Assembly (NCBI GenBank): GCA_013138965.1 | Contig: WTBT01000001.1 | Location: forward strand, 82,342 to 146,341 | Direction of reading: 5' to 3' | From: Candidatus Aegiribacteria sp. | GTDB taxonomy: Bacteria; Fermentibacterota; Fermentibacteria; Fermentibacterales; JCC-6 | DNA: 64,000 nucleotides | Shown here: in pieces, positions 25,434 to 34,197 of the stretch | Position numbering within the stretch: the stretch's first letter is position 1 | Layout: every line of letters begins with the position of its first letter | The notes under the pieces: model-generated | The model's input: the letters and a program-made list of their open reading frames with translations, nothing else | Databases searched by the model: none | Told to the model about the DNA's origin: nothing | Made by a program: the position numbers and the translations under genes

Positions 25434-26746
25434 TGCTGACTCTCCTCTGCATCAAGGGGGATCATGATAAATGAAGCACGAGGTTTACCTTTTATCCAGG
25501 TTTCCAGGAAAGAGTTTATATCTTCCGGTTCAACTGCGTTAATACTGTCAGAATAGGTTGAGTAGTATTCCAGATTTCCCGCTACAACCCACCAGAATGG
25601 CAACGATTCTATGGCAACATCCCGGGCAGTCTCCTCCGCCATAATCCTGTGACGGTCAAGATCTTCCTTTGCCAGAATCAAACCCTCGGCATCGTAATAG
25701 TCAGGTGACTGCAGCTGTTCGATTTCTTCCAGCAGAAGGCTCAGCGCTTCTTCAGCCCGATCGGGATGAACCATACCGCTAAACGTGATTACAGGCGAGA
25801 AACGCTGTGTATAATAAGAACCGGAAATGCTGATGAAAGGACCGTTTGTAACAAGATCAGTATAGTACTCTCTACTCATCAGGCCCAGGTATGATCCCCA
25901 TACATCGGCTGGATAACTCGCTCCGGGGTCAGTAGATATTGATGGTCCCTCAAAGATGACTGAAATGAATCCTGCTCCTGAGGGGCTGTTCACGTATACA
26001 GTAGTGTCTCTTTCTATACTGACAAGCCGAGGCAGTATGTCGTAATTACTTAGTCCTCCGTACTCCCATGGAGAGAAGAGCTGTTCCGCAAGCATGAAAG
26101 CCTCTTCACATTCCACGTCCCCCGCAATGATGAGTGCGGAATTATCCGGAGTGTAGTACATCTCCTGGAAGTATTCCATGGCTGGAGGTGCGGCTGCCTG
26201 TATAACTTCAGGCACACCGATTGAGCTCTGCCTCCAGGGAGCGTCAGCGAAGATGACCTGCTCCTGGGCCAGCCAGAAAAGCCAGAGGGGATGGCTCGTT
26301 TTCCGCTCGTACTCGTTCATAATGACATCACGCTCACGCTCCATCTCAACCTGGTCAAAAAGCGGGGAAGTGATGGCATCGAACATGAACTGCAATCCCT
26401 CTTCAAAATTATCGCTGCCGAGAGTGATGTGGTACCAGACCCTCTCGGTAGAAGTCGCGCCATTGTTAATGATCCCGAGTTCTCCCATTCGCTGTCTATA
26501 TGCGGTCTGATCGGGGAGAGCGGAGTTCCCCTTGAAAAACATATGCTCGTAGAAGTGAGCAAGTCCGTTTGTCTCGGGAGTCTCGCATGTTGCTCCCGTC
26601 TTCACGGCAATACAGATTGTTACCACAGGAGATGTATCATCAGGGCTGACAATAACAGTTAAACCGTTTTCCAGCTCCATCGTTTCAAATTCGGCTGCTG
26701 AAACAGCTAAAACAAGCGGGAAAAACAGGATAATGAAGGCTTTCAT
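25430..26746 (-). CDS. M16 family zinc metallopeptidase (active subunit)
   Basis: A 438-residue secreted M16B peptidase: signal peptide MKAFIILFFPLVLAVSA, METENGLTV-like strand ETMELENGLTVIVSPDDTSP, and the inverted zinc motif HFYEH in GLAHFYEHMFFKG, with the distal Glu expected in the downstream helix (ERERDVIMNEYERKTSH). It degrades peptides in the periplasm or at the surface. It is the first gene of the unit M16 active - M16 inactive - lipoprotein, transcribed divergently from the amidohydrolase gene. Confidence 0.93.
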   Translation of the reverse strand: MKAFIILFFPLVLAVSAAEFETMELENGLTVIVSPDDTSPVVTICIAVKTGATCETPETNGLAHFYEHMFFKGNSALPDQTAYRQRMGELGIINNGATSTERVWYHITLGSDNFEEGLQFMFDAITSPLFDQVEMERERDVIMNEYERKTSHPLWLFWLAQEQVIFADAPWRQSSIGVPEVIQAAAPPAMEYFQEMYYTPDNSALIIAGDVECEEAFMLAEQLFSPWEYGGLSNYDILPRLVSIERDTTVYVNSPSGAGFISVIFEGPSISTDPGASYPADVWGSYLGLMSREYYTDLVTNGPFISISGSYYTQRFSPVITFSGMVHPDRAEEALSLLLEEIEQLQSPDYYDAEGLILAKEDLDRHRIMAEETARDVAIESLPFWWVVAGNLEYYSTYSDSINAVEPEDINSFLETWIKGKPRASFIMIPLDAEESQQ

Positions 26747-26886
26747 ACAAACCCCGATCCAGCTATACTCGGATGAGTGATGTTGACATTATCGATAATC
26801 AAATGAATCTAATAAGATTTTCCGAAAGTGTCCCGGAATTGAAACTGTGCTTTTCAAGCAGCATGAGAATGGTGCATAATACGGCT

Positions 26887-28185
26887 ATGGAAAAAGTACT
26901 TGATGTAGCTGGAATCATTGATAATGGTAAATTCTTTTCCGGCGGGTTTTCTATCGAACTGGAAAACGGTCTGATAGAATCCATCACCAGGGCTAATGCC
27001 AAGGGGAAATGGAAAAACTGTATCGCGATGCCCGGTCTGATACAGACACATATTCATCTGGGACAGACACTGTTCCGGGGTATGGCTGAAGGAAGAACAC
27101 TGCTGCCCTGGCTCGAAAACAGGATCTGGCCCTTCGAGGCCTCGCATACACCCGACACACTTGCAGTATCAGTGATCCAGTCATTGAGGGAGTTATTCTC
27201 ATCAGGATGTACAGGCCTTCTCGATATGGGAGTACTCAGATATTCAGAAGTCGCGGTGGATATTCTCAGGAGATCCGGCACACGGGCTCTGATCGGGAAT
27301 TCTCTTATGGATGTAGGTCCCGACTGGATAACGGAGGAACTCTCCTGGTTGAAGGAGGAAACTGAACGGATTAAGAATTCCTGCGGCGGCCATGTGACCT
27401 ATGCGTATACACCCAGATTCGCCCTTTCATGCTCGGACGCTATCTGGGAATGGCTGGCTGAGCTTCCTGCAGGTATCAAAAGGACAACACATGCTTCCGA
27501 ATCCATCGATGAAATCAGGCATCCGTCCATAAGAGAGAAAGGCGGCAATATACATTTCCTGGATAAGAGGGGCTTTACCGGTCCGGATACATTACTTGCC
27601 CACTGCATACACCTGCAGCAGGGAGAGTTAAAAATACTGCAGGGATCCGGAACAACAGCGGTACACTGCCCCTGGACTAATCTAAGGCTTGGAAGCGGTA
27701 TAGCAGATGTTCCTGCCATGGGTTCCTCAAACATCAGGGTAACCGTTGCAAGCGATGGGGCTGCATGCAATAACCGACTTGATCTGGCTGGTGATCTACG
27801 GCTGGCAATGGGGCTTGCGTCGATTAAGAAATCTCCTGCAGCCACATGCACAGAGTTCTGGTTCAACAGTGCGTCGCGATCAGCTGCCCTGGCACTGGGA
27901 TGGAAGAACACAGGAAGACTTTCCGAGAATTTCACCGCGGATATTACTCTCATCGAACCCTCATATGAGGAGTGGGAAGAACTCACGCTCTCAGAAGATC
28001 CGGTAAAGTATATACTTGAGCTGATATGGCCGGAGAGAATCGTATTAACGATGGTGGCAGGCAAAACAGTATATCGAACCGGCGAATTCCCGACATTGCC
28101 CCCACTTCCATTGAAGCTAAGTGAGGCGCGGCGGCAGGTTCTTGACAGAGCCGGCGCGATCCCGGGAAATCCCCTTTCCAAGTGA
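26887..28185 (+). CDS. Amidohydrolase family protein (TrzA/AtzB/SAH-deaminase-like)
   Basis: A metal-dependent hydrolase of the cyclic amidohydrolase/5'-deoxyadenosine-SAH deaminase group. Ligand motifs in order: THIHLGQTLFRGMAEG (HxH), TTHASES (His), LAHCIHL (His) and VASDGAACNN (Asp). The canonical SAH/MTA deaminases share GLVNxHxHxxQTLxRG and SDxAASNN, so an N-heterocycle deaminase or dechlorinase-like reaction is likely, substrate unknown. ATG 26887 is preferred as the start because the family begins shortly before this point; the ORF remains open to 26773. The stop overlaps the priA GTG. Confidence 0.85.
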   Translation: MEKVLDVAGIIDNGKFFSGGFSIELENGLIESITRANAKGKWKNCIAMPGLIQTHIHLGQTLFRGMAEGRTLLPWLENRIWPFEASHTPDTLAVSVIQSLRELFSSGCTGLLDMGVLRYSEVAVDILRRSGTRALIGNSLMDVGPDWITEELSWLKEETERIKNSCGGHVTYAYTPRFALSCSDAIWEWLAELPAGIKRTTHASESIDEIRHPSIREKGGNIHFLDKRGFTGPDTLLAHCIHLQQGELKILQGSGTTAVHCPWTNLRLGSGIADVPAMGSSNIRVTVASDGAACNNRLDLAGDLRLAMGLASIKKSPAATCTEFWFNSASRSAALALGWKNTGRLSENFTADITLIEPSYEEWEELTLSEDPVKYILELIWPERIVLTMVAGKTVYRTGEFPTLPPLPLKLSEARRQVLDRAGAIPGNPLSK

Positions 28186-30590
28186 CAACTGAGCCGGACA
28201 TCAAACTGATTGAAGTCGTCCTCAACAGGCCGCTCTGGCAGTCCTTCACATACTCAATACCGCCCGGGCTGGCTGGTGGTGACCTTGTTGGATGCAGAGT
28301 AGCGGTGCCTTTCGGAACAAGCCGGCTTATCGGCTATGTGTGGGGATTCACTACCACCGACCAGGAGAACAGACCGAAAGTAAAAGATGTTCTGGACAGA
28401 CTTGATGCCAATCCTCTTCTTCCCCGGTCAATCCTGAAGCTTGTGAGGTGGGCGGCTGATTATTACCAGGCGCCTCCCGGAATGATGATGGCGGCTGCTC
28501 ATCCTCCCGGAATCTCAGGCAAAGCGGAAAGGGTGGTAACCCTGACCGGTAAAATTGATCCTGAACATCCATTCAGCACCCTTCTTCCAGCCCGCCGGAA
28601 TGTTTCCGTGAAACTTCTCAGAGACAGTATGAACAGTGATTATCCCCTTGAAAAGGAATTGTCCGTACTTGAGAAAAGGGGAGTTCTCAGGACAATATGG
28701 AAATCCGTTTCAGGCCCTGAACCGGTCATGGAAAGAATGGTTGAAGCCGCTATCGATGATTCAGTGCTTATCAGGAAAGCTGATGTTCTGAAACGTACGG
28801 CTCCCCGTCAGGCTGAGATCCTATTGTACCTGGCGACCTGCGAAGGATCGGTTACCCGCAGTCAGTTATTAAAAACTACAGGCGCTACAGCATCTTCTAT
28901 TGAAGGCCTCAGAAAAAAAGGACTTGTGAAGGAATCCTATCGCAGAAGGTACAGGGAATCTCTGATTAGATCGGATATTGAGAAGGAAAAGGATGTTCCT
29001 GTGCTCTCCGAAGCTCAGGAGCACGCCCTGAAAGCAATTATTGAAAGCCTCGATCGTAACAGGGTCTTCCTCATGCATGGTGTTACAGGAAGCGGTAAGA
29101 CAGAAGTTTATCTCAAGGCGATATCCGAAGTTGTTTCAAGGGGTCGAACAGCCCTCGTTCTTGTTCCCGAAATTTCCCTTACACCCCTGACAGTTTCCCG
29201 TTTCAACAGAAGGTTTCCGGGGCTGGTAACCGTTCTCCACAGCGGAATGACCGGCGGCGAACGGCTTGACAGCTGGAATCTGGCAAAACTCGGAGAACGA
29301 AGAATTGTAATAGGTCCCAGAAGCGCTGTCTTCGCACCGCTTCCTGATCTGGGAATTATCGTTGTGGATGAAGAACATGACAGCAGCTACAAGCAGAATG
29401 AACTGCCGAAATACAATTCAAGAGACGTAGCGGTCGTCAGAGGAACGACGGAAGGCTTTCCGGTTATTCTGGGATCCGCGAGCCCCTCCATGGAATCGTA
29501 CGGAAACTCGGTGAACAGGAGATACCACCTTCTTGAGCTTGACAGCAGGATAGACGGTATTCCGATGCCTTCAACCGTCCTGGTTGATGAGAGAAGCATG
29601 CGTCAGCATCTGCTTTCGGATGAACTGCTCAAAGGCATCGGTCGCAGAACCGCGAGGGGGGAACAGAGCATCATCCTTATTAACCGCAGGGGCTTCTCTC
29701 CTACTCAGATGTGCAGAAACTGCGGACACCGGGAGGAATGCCCAAACTGTGGAGTAACACTGACTTACCATAGAAAGGGACAGGTTTTAAGGTGCCATTA
29801 CTGTAATCACTGGAAAGCCGCAATGATAAGATGCCCTGAATGCGGGTTCGATGAGTTCGCTCATATGGGACCCGGCATACAGAAAGTCGAGGAGCACCTG
29901 AAAAAGCTGCTGCCTGAAACCAGGGTGATCAGGATGGATGCCGACACTACCAGGGGCAAGGATGCACACTGGGATTTACTGAACGCATTCGCGCAAGGCA
30001 GGGGTGATGTGCTTCTGGGAACGCAGATGGTTGCCAAGGGGCATGATTTTCCCGGTGTTACGTTTGTTGGAGTGATTTCTGCTGATATGGGTCTGGCGTT
30101 TCCGGATTTCAGGGCGGCCGAAAGGACTTTTCAGCTGATTCTCCAGGTTGCCGGCAGGGCGGGCAGGGGAAAGATTCCAGGGGAAGTAATCATTCAGACG
30201 CATGACCCAGACAACCCTGTGATAAAAGCAGCCGCAAATCATGACTACGCTGATTTCTGGAAGAGGGAAAGCAGAATACGAGAAATGTTCGGATATCCTC
30301 CGTACGGCTATCTTGTGAGGTTCGTCTGGAGCGGGCTTGATAAAAGCAGGGTTCAGAAAGCGGCAAATGCCTCTGTAAGAAATATCGGCCAGCGCGATAC
30401 GTTCATATCAGACGTGCTTGAAGCTGCATTCCCGCGGATTAACAGAAGGTGGAGATGGAGCGCTATCGCGAAATCATCTTCAAGAAAAACACTTGCCTGT
30501 ATTTCGCGCGAAGTGAGAAAGCAGTTCGACACCATCCCCCATAAGGGTGTTCGCCTTGAGATCGACATAGACCCTTACCACCTCCTTTAG
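28182..30590 (+). CDS. priA: Primosomal protein N' (replication restart helicase PriA)
   Basis: An 802-residue PriA. The N-terminal 3'-DNA-binding domain includes LNRPLWQSFTYSIPPGLAGG; helicase motifs are GVTGSGKTEVYL, VVDEEHDSSYKQ and LGSASPS; the zinc region CRNCGHREECPNCGVTL then CHYCNH and CPECG carries the eight Cys; GTQMVAKGHDFPGVTFVGV and QVAGRAGR complete motifs V and VI. It restarts stalled forks. GTG start overlaps the amidohydrolase stop (GTGA). Length is at the upper end for the family. Confidence 0.97.
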   Translation: MTTEPDIKLIEVVLNRPLWQSFTYSIPPGLAGGDLVGCRVAVPFGTSRLIGYVWGFTTTDQENRPKVKDVLDRLDANPLLPRSILKLVRWAADYYQAPPGMMMAAAHPPGISGKAERVVTLTGKIDPEHPFSTLLPARRNVSVKLLRDSMNSDYPLEKELSVLEKRGVLRTIWKSVSGPEPVMERMVEAAIDDSVLIRKADVLKRTAPRQAEILLYLATCEGSVTRSQLLKTTGATASSIEGLRKKGLVKESYRRRYRESLIRSDIEKEKDVPVLSEAQEHALKAIIESLDRNRVFLMHGVTGSGKTEVYLKAISEVVSRGRTALVLVPEISLTPLTVSRFNRRFPGLVTVLHSGMTGGERLDSWNLAKLGERRIVIGPRSAVFAPLPDLGIIVVDEEHDSSYKQNELPKYNSRDVAVVRGTTEGFPVILGSASPSMESYGNSVNRRYHLLELDSRIDGIPMPSTVLVDERSMRQHLLSDELLKGIGRRTARGEQSIILINRRGFSPTQMCRNCGHREECPNCGVTLTYHRKGQVLRCHYCNHWKAAMIRCPECGFDEFAHMGPGIQKVEEHLKKLLPETRVIRMDADTTRGKDAHWDLLNAFAQGRGDVLLGTQMVAKGHDFPGVTFVGVISADMGLAFPDFRAAERTFQLILQVAGRAGRGKIPGEVIIQTHDPDNPVIKAAANHDYADFWKRESRIREMFGYPPYGYLVRFVWSGLDKSRVQKAANASVRNIGQRDTFISDVLEAAFPRINRRWRWSAIAKSSSRKTLACISREVRKQFDTIPHKGVRLEIDIDPYHLL

Positions 30591-30754
30591 CCCGGATTCC
30601 CATTCTCTGTCAGGCACTAAAGACAGCCTTGCAACAAATTAGTCTGGATATTATTTTTATTGCAGGTTCAGCAAAACTATCAGTGGTGTTAGCTTCTGAC
30701 TACCGCTGTGTATTGTGCATTACATCTTAACTACGCATGAAACAAAGGATATGT

Positions 30755-30952
30755 ATGAATGAAAGAATAGATAGAAAAGCCATCAGTATTGGAAGCTTTA
30801 AAGAGTTGGAAAAACAGAATATACAGTTTTGGGCAATAGCTGGCGCAGCAGAAAAGTTTAAAACAATCACATATCTAAGGGAATGCTTTTATGGGCATGA
30901 AGCAACTACCGGAAGACTTCAAAGAGTTTATAGAGTTTTTAAACGATCATAA
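30755..30952 (+). CDS. Small protein upstream of and overlapping a nucleotidyltransferase
   Basis: 65 residues from MNERIDRKAISIGSFKEL to RVFKRS. AAAGGA five bases ahead of ATG 30755 favours this start over 30737. The C-terminal part (LRECFYGHEATTGRLQRVYR) overlaps the next gene by 62 bases in another frame. The AT-rich composition of this pair differs from that of priA before it. It has the look of a two-gene toxin-antitoxin unit, the first product being the smaller partner, but no known family is identified. Confidence 0.65.
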   Translation: MNERIDRKAISIGSFKELEKQNIQFWAIAGAAEKFKTITYLRECFYGHEATTGRLQRVYRVFKRS

Positions 30953-31343
30953 GGTTCATTACCTGCTTTTGGGCGGGTGGGCTGTTGGACTCTATGGAAA
31001 TCCAAGAGCAACAAAAGATATTGATTTCCTGATAGCAACAGATGACGAGAATATCAGAAGATTGCAGCAGGCACTCCTTGCGTTCGGGGCACCAACTGTG
31101 GAAAACAAAGTTTTCCAGAAAAAAGGCAATGTGTTCCGAATGGGTAGAACTCCAATACAGATTGACATAATTAATGAAGCAGATGGAATCAGTTTCAACG
31201 AATGCTATGAGCACAGAAATATCATAAGAATTGATGATATCGATATTGCCACTATATCCAAAGATGATCTAATAAAAAATAAAAAAGCTTCCGGGCGCCA
31301 CAGAGATTTAGCAGATATTGAATCCATCGAAAACCAGGAGTAG
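30891..31343 (+). CDS. Nucleotidyltransferase (AbiEii/DUF6036-like, MNT fold)
   Basis: A 150-residue Pol-beta-fold nucleotidyltransferase: LLLGGWAVGLYGNPRATKDIDFLI has the GG/S and R-x-T-x-D-x-D pattern, and TPIQIDIINEADG supplies the third acidic residue; a KKASGRHRDLADI tail is typical of the family. Such proteins are MNT toxins/antitoxins (AbiEii, MenA, HEPN-MNT). Two starts, 30891 and 30897, are possible. The gene's stop is only 4 bases from the left end of the RAYT element. Confidence 0.82.
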   Translation: MGMKQLPEDFKEFIEFLNDHKVHYLLLGGWAVGLYGNPRATKDIDFLIATDDENIRRLQQALLAFGAPTVENKVFQKKGNVFRMGRTPIQIDIINEADGISFNECYEHRNIIRIDDIDIATISKDDLIKNKKASGRHRDLADIESIENQE

Positions 31344-31347
31344 CCTT

Positions 31348-32605
31348 TAAGGGACGTACCACATTTCTTCAACTTATGGGCATATTTATATCTATATTAA
31401 TACGTATTATGTATTTAAAATTGTCTAGGTATCTGAATGATCATGGAGAATATCATGTATTTCGGAATCGAAATCACATTCTGGGAGGAATCTATCTGCA
31501 GCAGCATGAACACCCTGAGAGCTGAGGTTCAAGATTCTACCGGAATCTACAAGACTCAAACCCAATATATTGACGAGAGTGTAGCTAACAAATTCTCTTG
31601 CTCTGGATATTGATCTGGTACGACCTTTTGAAGTAAGTGCCCTTTTATTGATCCCCCATTTTTTTTCTATGTATTTCAAGATCTTTGCTACTGATTCATG
31701 CTCATATTCGCGATCCCTTAGATGATCTTTTTTTCTGCGATTGACCTCATTGTAAATCTTCCGGGCAAAATCATAGTTCCCAAGTATTTGATACTGCGAG
31801 TATCCCCTCATATCTTCTTCTGATTCTTCCAGACTGAGTAATCCATTAGCCCCAAGGAGAAAAGATCCTTCATCAAATCTTCCGTCCTGATAGATAGTTT
31901 CCCCGGGTTCTACGATGAACTGTGCATATTGCTTTATTTTGTTCGTTTTATTTCCAGAAAAGGTATTCAGTACCTGATCAGTTTCCTGCCATGGATAATA
32001 ACCAGGATAGATTAATCCTGGATGACCTGTCCAGGGGTACTTTTTAAGCATCTCATGATCACTTACCAATTCTGCTTTCAATGGATTTAAATGAATGTAG
32101 CGTACTAGCTTGAGGAGATAAATATCAGCCTGAACAAGAATCGATTTGTAACGATTCTGAAATAGGTGTCCGACTCGATCGTACTTCTTATTGAAATAGT
32201 TTGCATGGCCTGTAAGAAGTTTCTGCATGAATTTCGAAAGGGGCATCTTCCGGGTTCGGATAAGCAAGTGTATATGATTGGGCATCAGTGCCCACGCATA
32301 TATTGATACTCCTGTTTCAGCAGCGCACTTCTCAATCCGAGACACGAACTGTGCTTTGTCTCTATCATCCTTGAATATGGCTCTTTTCTCGATGCCTCGC
32401 GCCATCACATGGTGCACTGCGCTTTTCCAGTCCAACCTATTTGATCTAGCCATAATACTGATAGTGTACGCACATGCACGATGTGTTTCAAGTGCGCAAA
32501 ATTGTTATTGCAATAATTCAATATAAATACACTATTTTAGTAGATATATTTAAATACAGGGTGATATCCAGTCAAATTAGTTGAGGAAATGTGGTGCGTC
32601 CCCTA
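31348..32605. mobile_element. RAYT (Y1 transposase) element with inverted terminal repeats
   Basis: A 1.26-kb element. Left end AAGGGACGTACCACATTTCTT (31349 on) and right end, read on the minus strand, AGGGGACGCACCACATTTCC (from 32604) are inverted copies over about 26 bases. The right-end sequence extends to CTCAACTAATTTGAC. It contains one Y1 transposase gene (minus strand) and AT-rich flanks. A solo copy of the right-end sequence lies at 44059-44091. The inside differs in composition from neighbouring core genes. Confidence 0.85.
31425..32453 (-). CDS. REP-associated tyrosine transposase (Y1_Tnp)
   Basis: A 342-residue HUH single-strand transposase. N-terminal HHVMARGIEKRAIFKDDRD, HUH motif in YAWALMPNHIHLLIRT, and the catalytic Tyr in the YDRVGHLFQNRYKS region are present; LVRYIHLNPLKAELV is the family's usual next motif. 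The C-terminal part (ESVAKILKYIEKKWGINKRA to the end) looks like a DnaA-domain-IV-type helix-turn-helix. The enzyme processes hairpin repeats as single-stranded DNA. Complete, so possibly active. Confidence 0.93.
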   Translation of the reverse strand: MARSNRLDWKSAVHHVMARGIEKRAIFKDDRDKAQFVSRIEKCAAETGVSIYAWALMPNHIHLLIRTRKMPLSKFMQKLLTGHANYFNKKYDRVGHLFQNRYKSILVQADIYLLKLVRYIHLNPLKAELVSDHEMLKKYPWTGHPGLIYPGYYPWQETDQVLNTFSGNKTNKIKQYAQFIVEPGETIYQDGRFDEGSFLLGANGLLSLEESEEDMRGYSQYQILGNYDFARKIYNEVNRRKKDHLRDREYEHESVAKILKYIEKKWGINKRALTSKGRTRSISRAREFVSYTLVNILGLSLVDSGRILNLSSQGVHAAADRFLPECDFDSEIHDILHDHSDT

Positions 32606-33385
32606 AATGAAGTCTGATAAGTACATAATTGAGTTGAATAATGCTGCGTTTGGTTTGTGACCCGCTATTGTCTCTGCCTGTTCAATCAAAGTTCTGGCCT
32701 GAAAATCAAGATCTCTTATCTCATCCCTCTCTTTACTGGATTCCGCCTTTTTCACAAGGAACCTGGCCCGTCCGGTAAGGACACCTATCTGCGCCGCGTC
32801 ATCAAGCATCATATCCGATGCCCCTGCGAGAAGCGCCCCACCGTGCGAAGCGAATCTGGCCAGCTGACCGCTATACAATTCCGACAGTGACCGTCCATCA
32901 GGAACTACCGTTTCTACTCCATCCGCGCGATCGACTTCCATAGATAATCCTGTGAGCATCCCACCGGCTCCCACAGCCTTAACAGCTTCCGAAACCAGCC
33001 TTGAGGAGCGCATACCACCGTTATCCGCGAGATACTCGATTGCAAGCGCAATAAGCCCGTCACCGGCCAGAATTGCCAGCGTATCATCCTTTTCATCAAG
33101 CAATTGAGGCAGTCTTTCAAAAACTCCGGCAAAACTGCTTACTTCAAGATGAACTGTAATGCCCGCGCGGAGCATGAGAGCTGCAATTGCGGCAGGCATG
33201 CCCGAACACTCAGTGGAACCACACCACCTTGATGAGGCGCATGCGAGAAGGCTCAATTCAAGATTGTAATTATGCCCGACACATGAATGCAAAGCATTCC
33301 GAAAAGCTCCGGGCATCTTCTGTACAGAACTGCTGATGACCGCATGGACGGTATCGACAAGTTCCTGCTTGAGCTTATCAAGCAT
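32603..33385 (-). CDS. Degenerate polyprenyl synthetase-like protein
   Basis: 260 residues aligned by eye to isoprenyl diphosphate synthases: PAAIAALMLRAGITVHLEVS corresponds to the helix carrying the first Asp-rich motif, LAGDGLIALAIEYLAD to LAGDALLALAFELL, and AVGAGGMLTGLSMEVD to GxxGMxxGQxxDL. DDxxD is absent (HLEVSSFAGVFERLPQLLDE) and the second Asp-rich motif is replaced by ASDMMLDDAAQIG. It therefore should not make prenyl diphosphates. Its C-terminus stops at YLSDFI, with the stop TAG contributed by the RAYT right end, so a few residues may be lost. It ends the tilS-cdaA operon. Confidence 0.75.
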   Translation of the reverse strand: MLDKLKQELVDTVHAVISSSVQKMPGAFRNALHSCVGHNYNLELSLLACASSRWCGSTECSGMPAAIAALMLRAGITVHLEVSSFAGVFERLPQLLDEKDDTLAILAGDGLIALAIEYLADNGGMRSSRLVSEAVKAVGAGGMLTGLSMEVDRADGVETVVPDGRSLSELYSGQLARFASHGGALLAGASDMMLDDAAQIGVLTGRARFLVKKAESSKERDEIRDLDFQARTLIEQAETIAGHKPNAALFNSIMYLSDFI

Positions 33386-33387
33386 GC

Positions 33388-34197
33388 TTAGTTTTCTCTT
33401 TCCGAAGTAAGTTCTACAAGTCTTTTGCCGAACTCATCCAGCAGAATGGCTTCTTCGAGAATTCCGTTATAGGCAATGCTGAAGTTACCCGTTTCCTCAC
33501 TTACGACAACGGCAATAGCATCGGAAACTTCAGTTACTCCGATAGCCGCCCTGTGACGGGTTCCAAGGGCAGGTCTGGGCCTGTTCACCCTGGATCTTCC
33601 AAAATAAGTTTTGCGCGAAAGAGGAAGGATTGCCCTGGCTCCGACAATACGTCCGTTACTTATAATGATAGCGCCGTCATGGAGAACTCCAGGGGGCTGA
33701 AGGAGCGAAGCCACGACAGGAGGGTTGATCCTGAGCTTATCAAGCATGACGGGATCACCGTAGATACTTTCAAGAGATTCCTCTCTTTCCATTACAAAGA
33801 GCCCTCCGAGCCGAAGCTTTCTTAAAAGAACACAGGATTCAACAAGTGATTCAATCTCACTCTGCTCAATGATATCAGCATGGCCAATGAATCTTCTCAG
33901 ATTACGACCCATTGTGCCCAGTAAATCCTTGATCTCTTCATGGAAGATAACCACCACCGCTATGAATAGAATTGGTGTAAGAAGCTGAAGCAGGTAGTTG
34001 AACGTAAAGAATCCCAGTTCTCCGAGAATGTTCGCGAACAGTATGATGATACTGAACATCAGGATTACAGGCATTGCAGGAGTTCTCCAGAGGTACTTCA
34101 GCAGCATTCTTACAATGAAGGCGATAATGACGATGTTTGCCAGCTGCGCAAGCCAGAAACCGCTGATGATGGAGTGACCCAGTGGCTGTATCATCAT
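33388..34197 (-). CDS. cdaA: Diadenylate cyclase CdaA
   Basis: A 269-residue membrane-anchored c-di-AMP synthase. Three N-terminal TM segments (residues about 15-85) precede a DisA_N domain with DGAIIISNGRIVGARAILPL (DGA motif) and GTRHRAAIGVTEVSDAIAVV (RHR motif). It condenses two ATP to cyclic di-AMP, which controls potassium and envelope homeostasis. No cdaR or glmM follows, unlike in Firmicutes. The gene overlaps folP by four bases. Confidence 0.96.
   Translation of the reverse strand: MMIQPLGHSIISGFWLAQLANIVIIAFIVRMLLKYLWRTPAMPVILMFSIIILFANILGELGFFTFNYLLQLLTPILFIAVVVIFHEEIKDLLGTMGRNLRRFIGHADIIEQSEIESLVESCVLLRKLRLGGLFVMEREESLESIYGDPVMLDKLRINPPVVASLLQPPGVLHDGAIIISNGRIVGARAILPLSRKTYFGRSRVNRPRPALGTRHRAAIGVTEVSDAIAVVVSEETGNFSIAYNGILEEAILLDEFGKRLVELTSEREN

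Noticed and set aside
30600-30640. Terminator after priA
   Set aside because: The CTGTC/GACAG stem is only 5 bp with a 10-base loop and no U-run; too weak to call.
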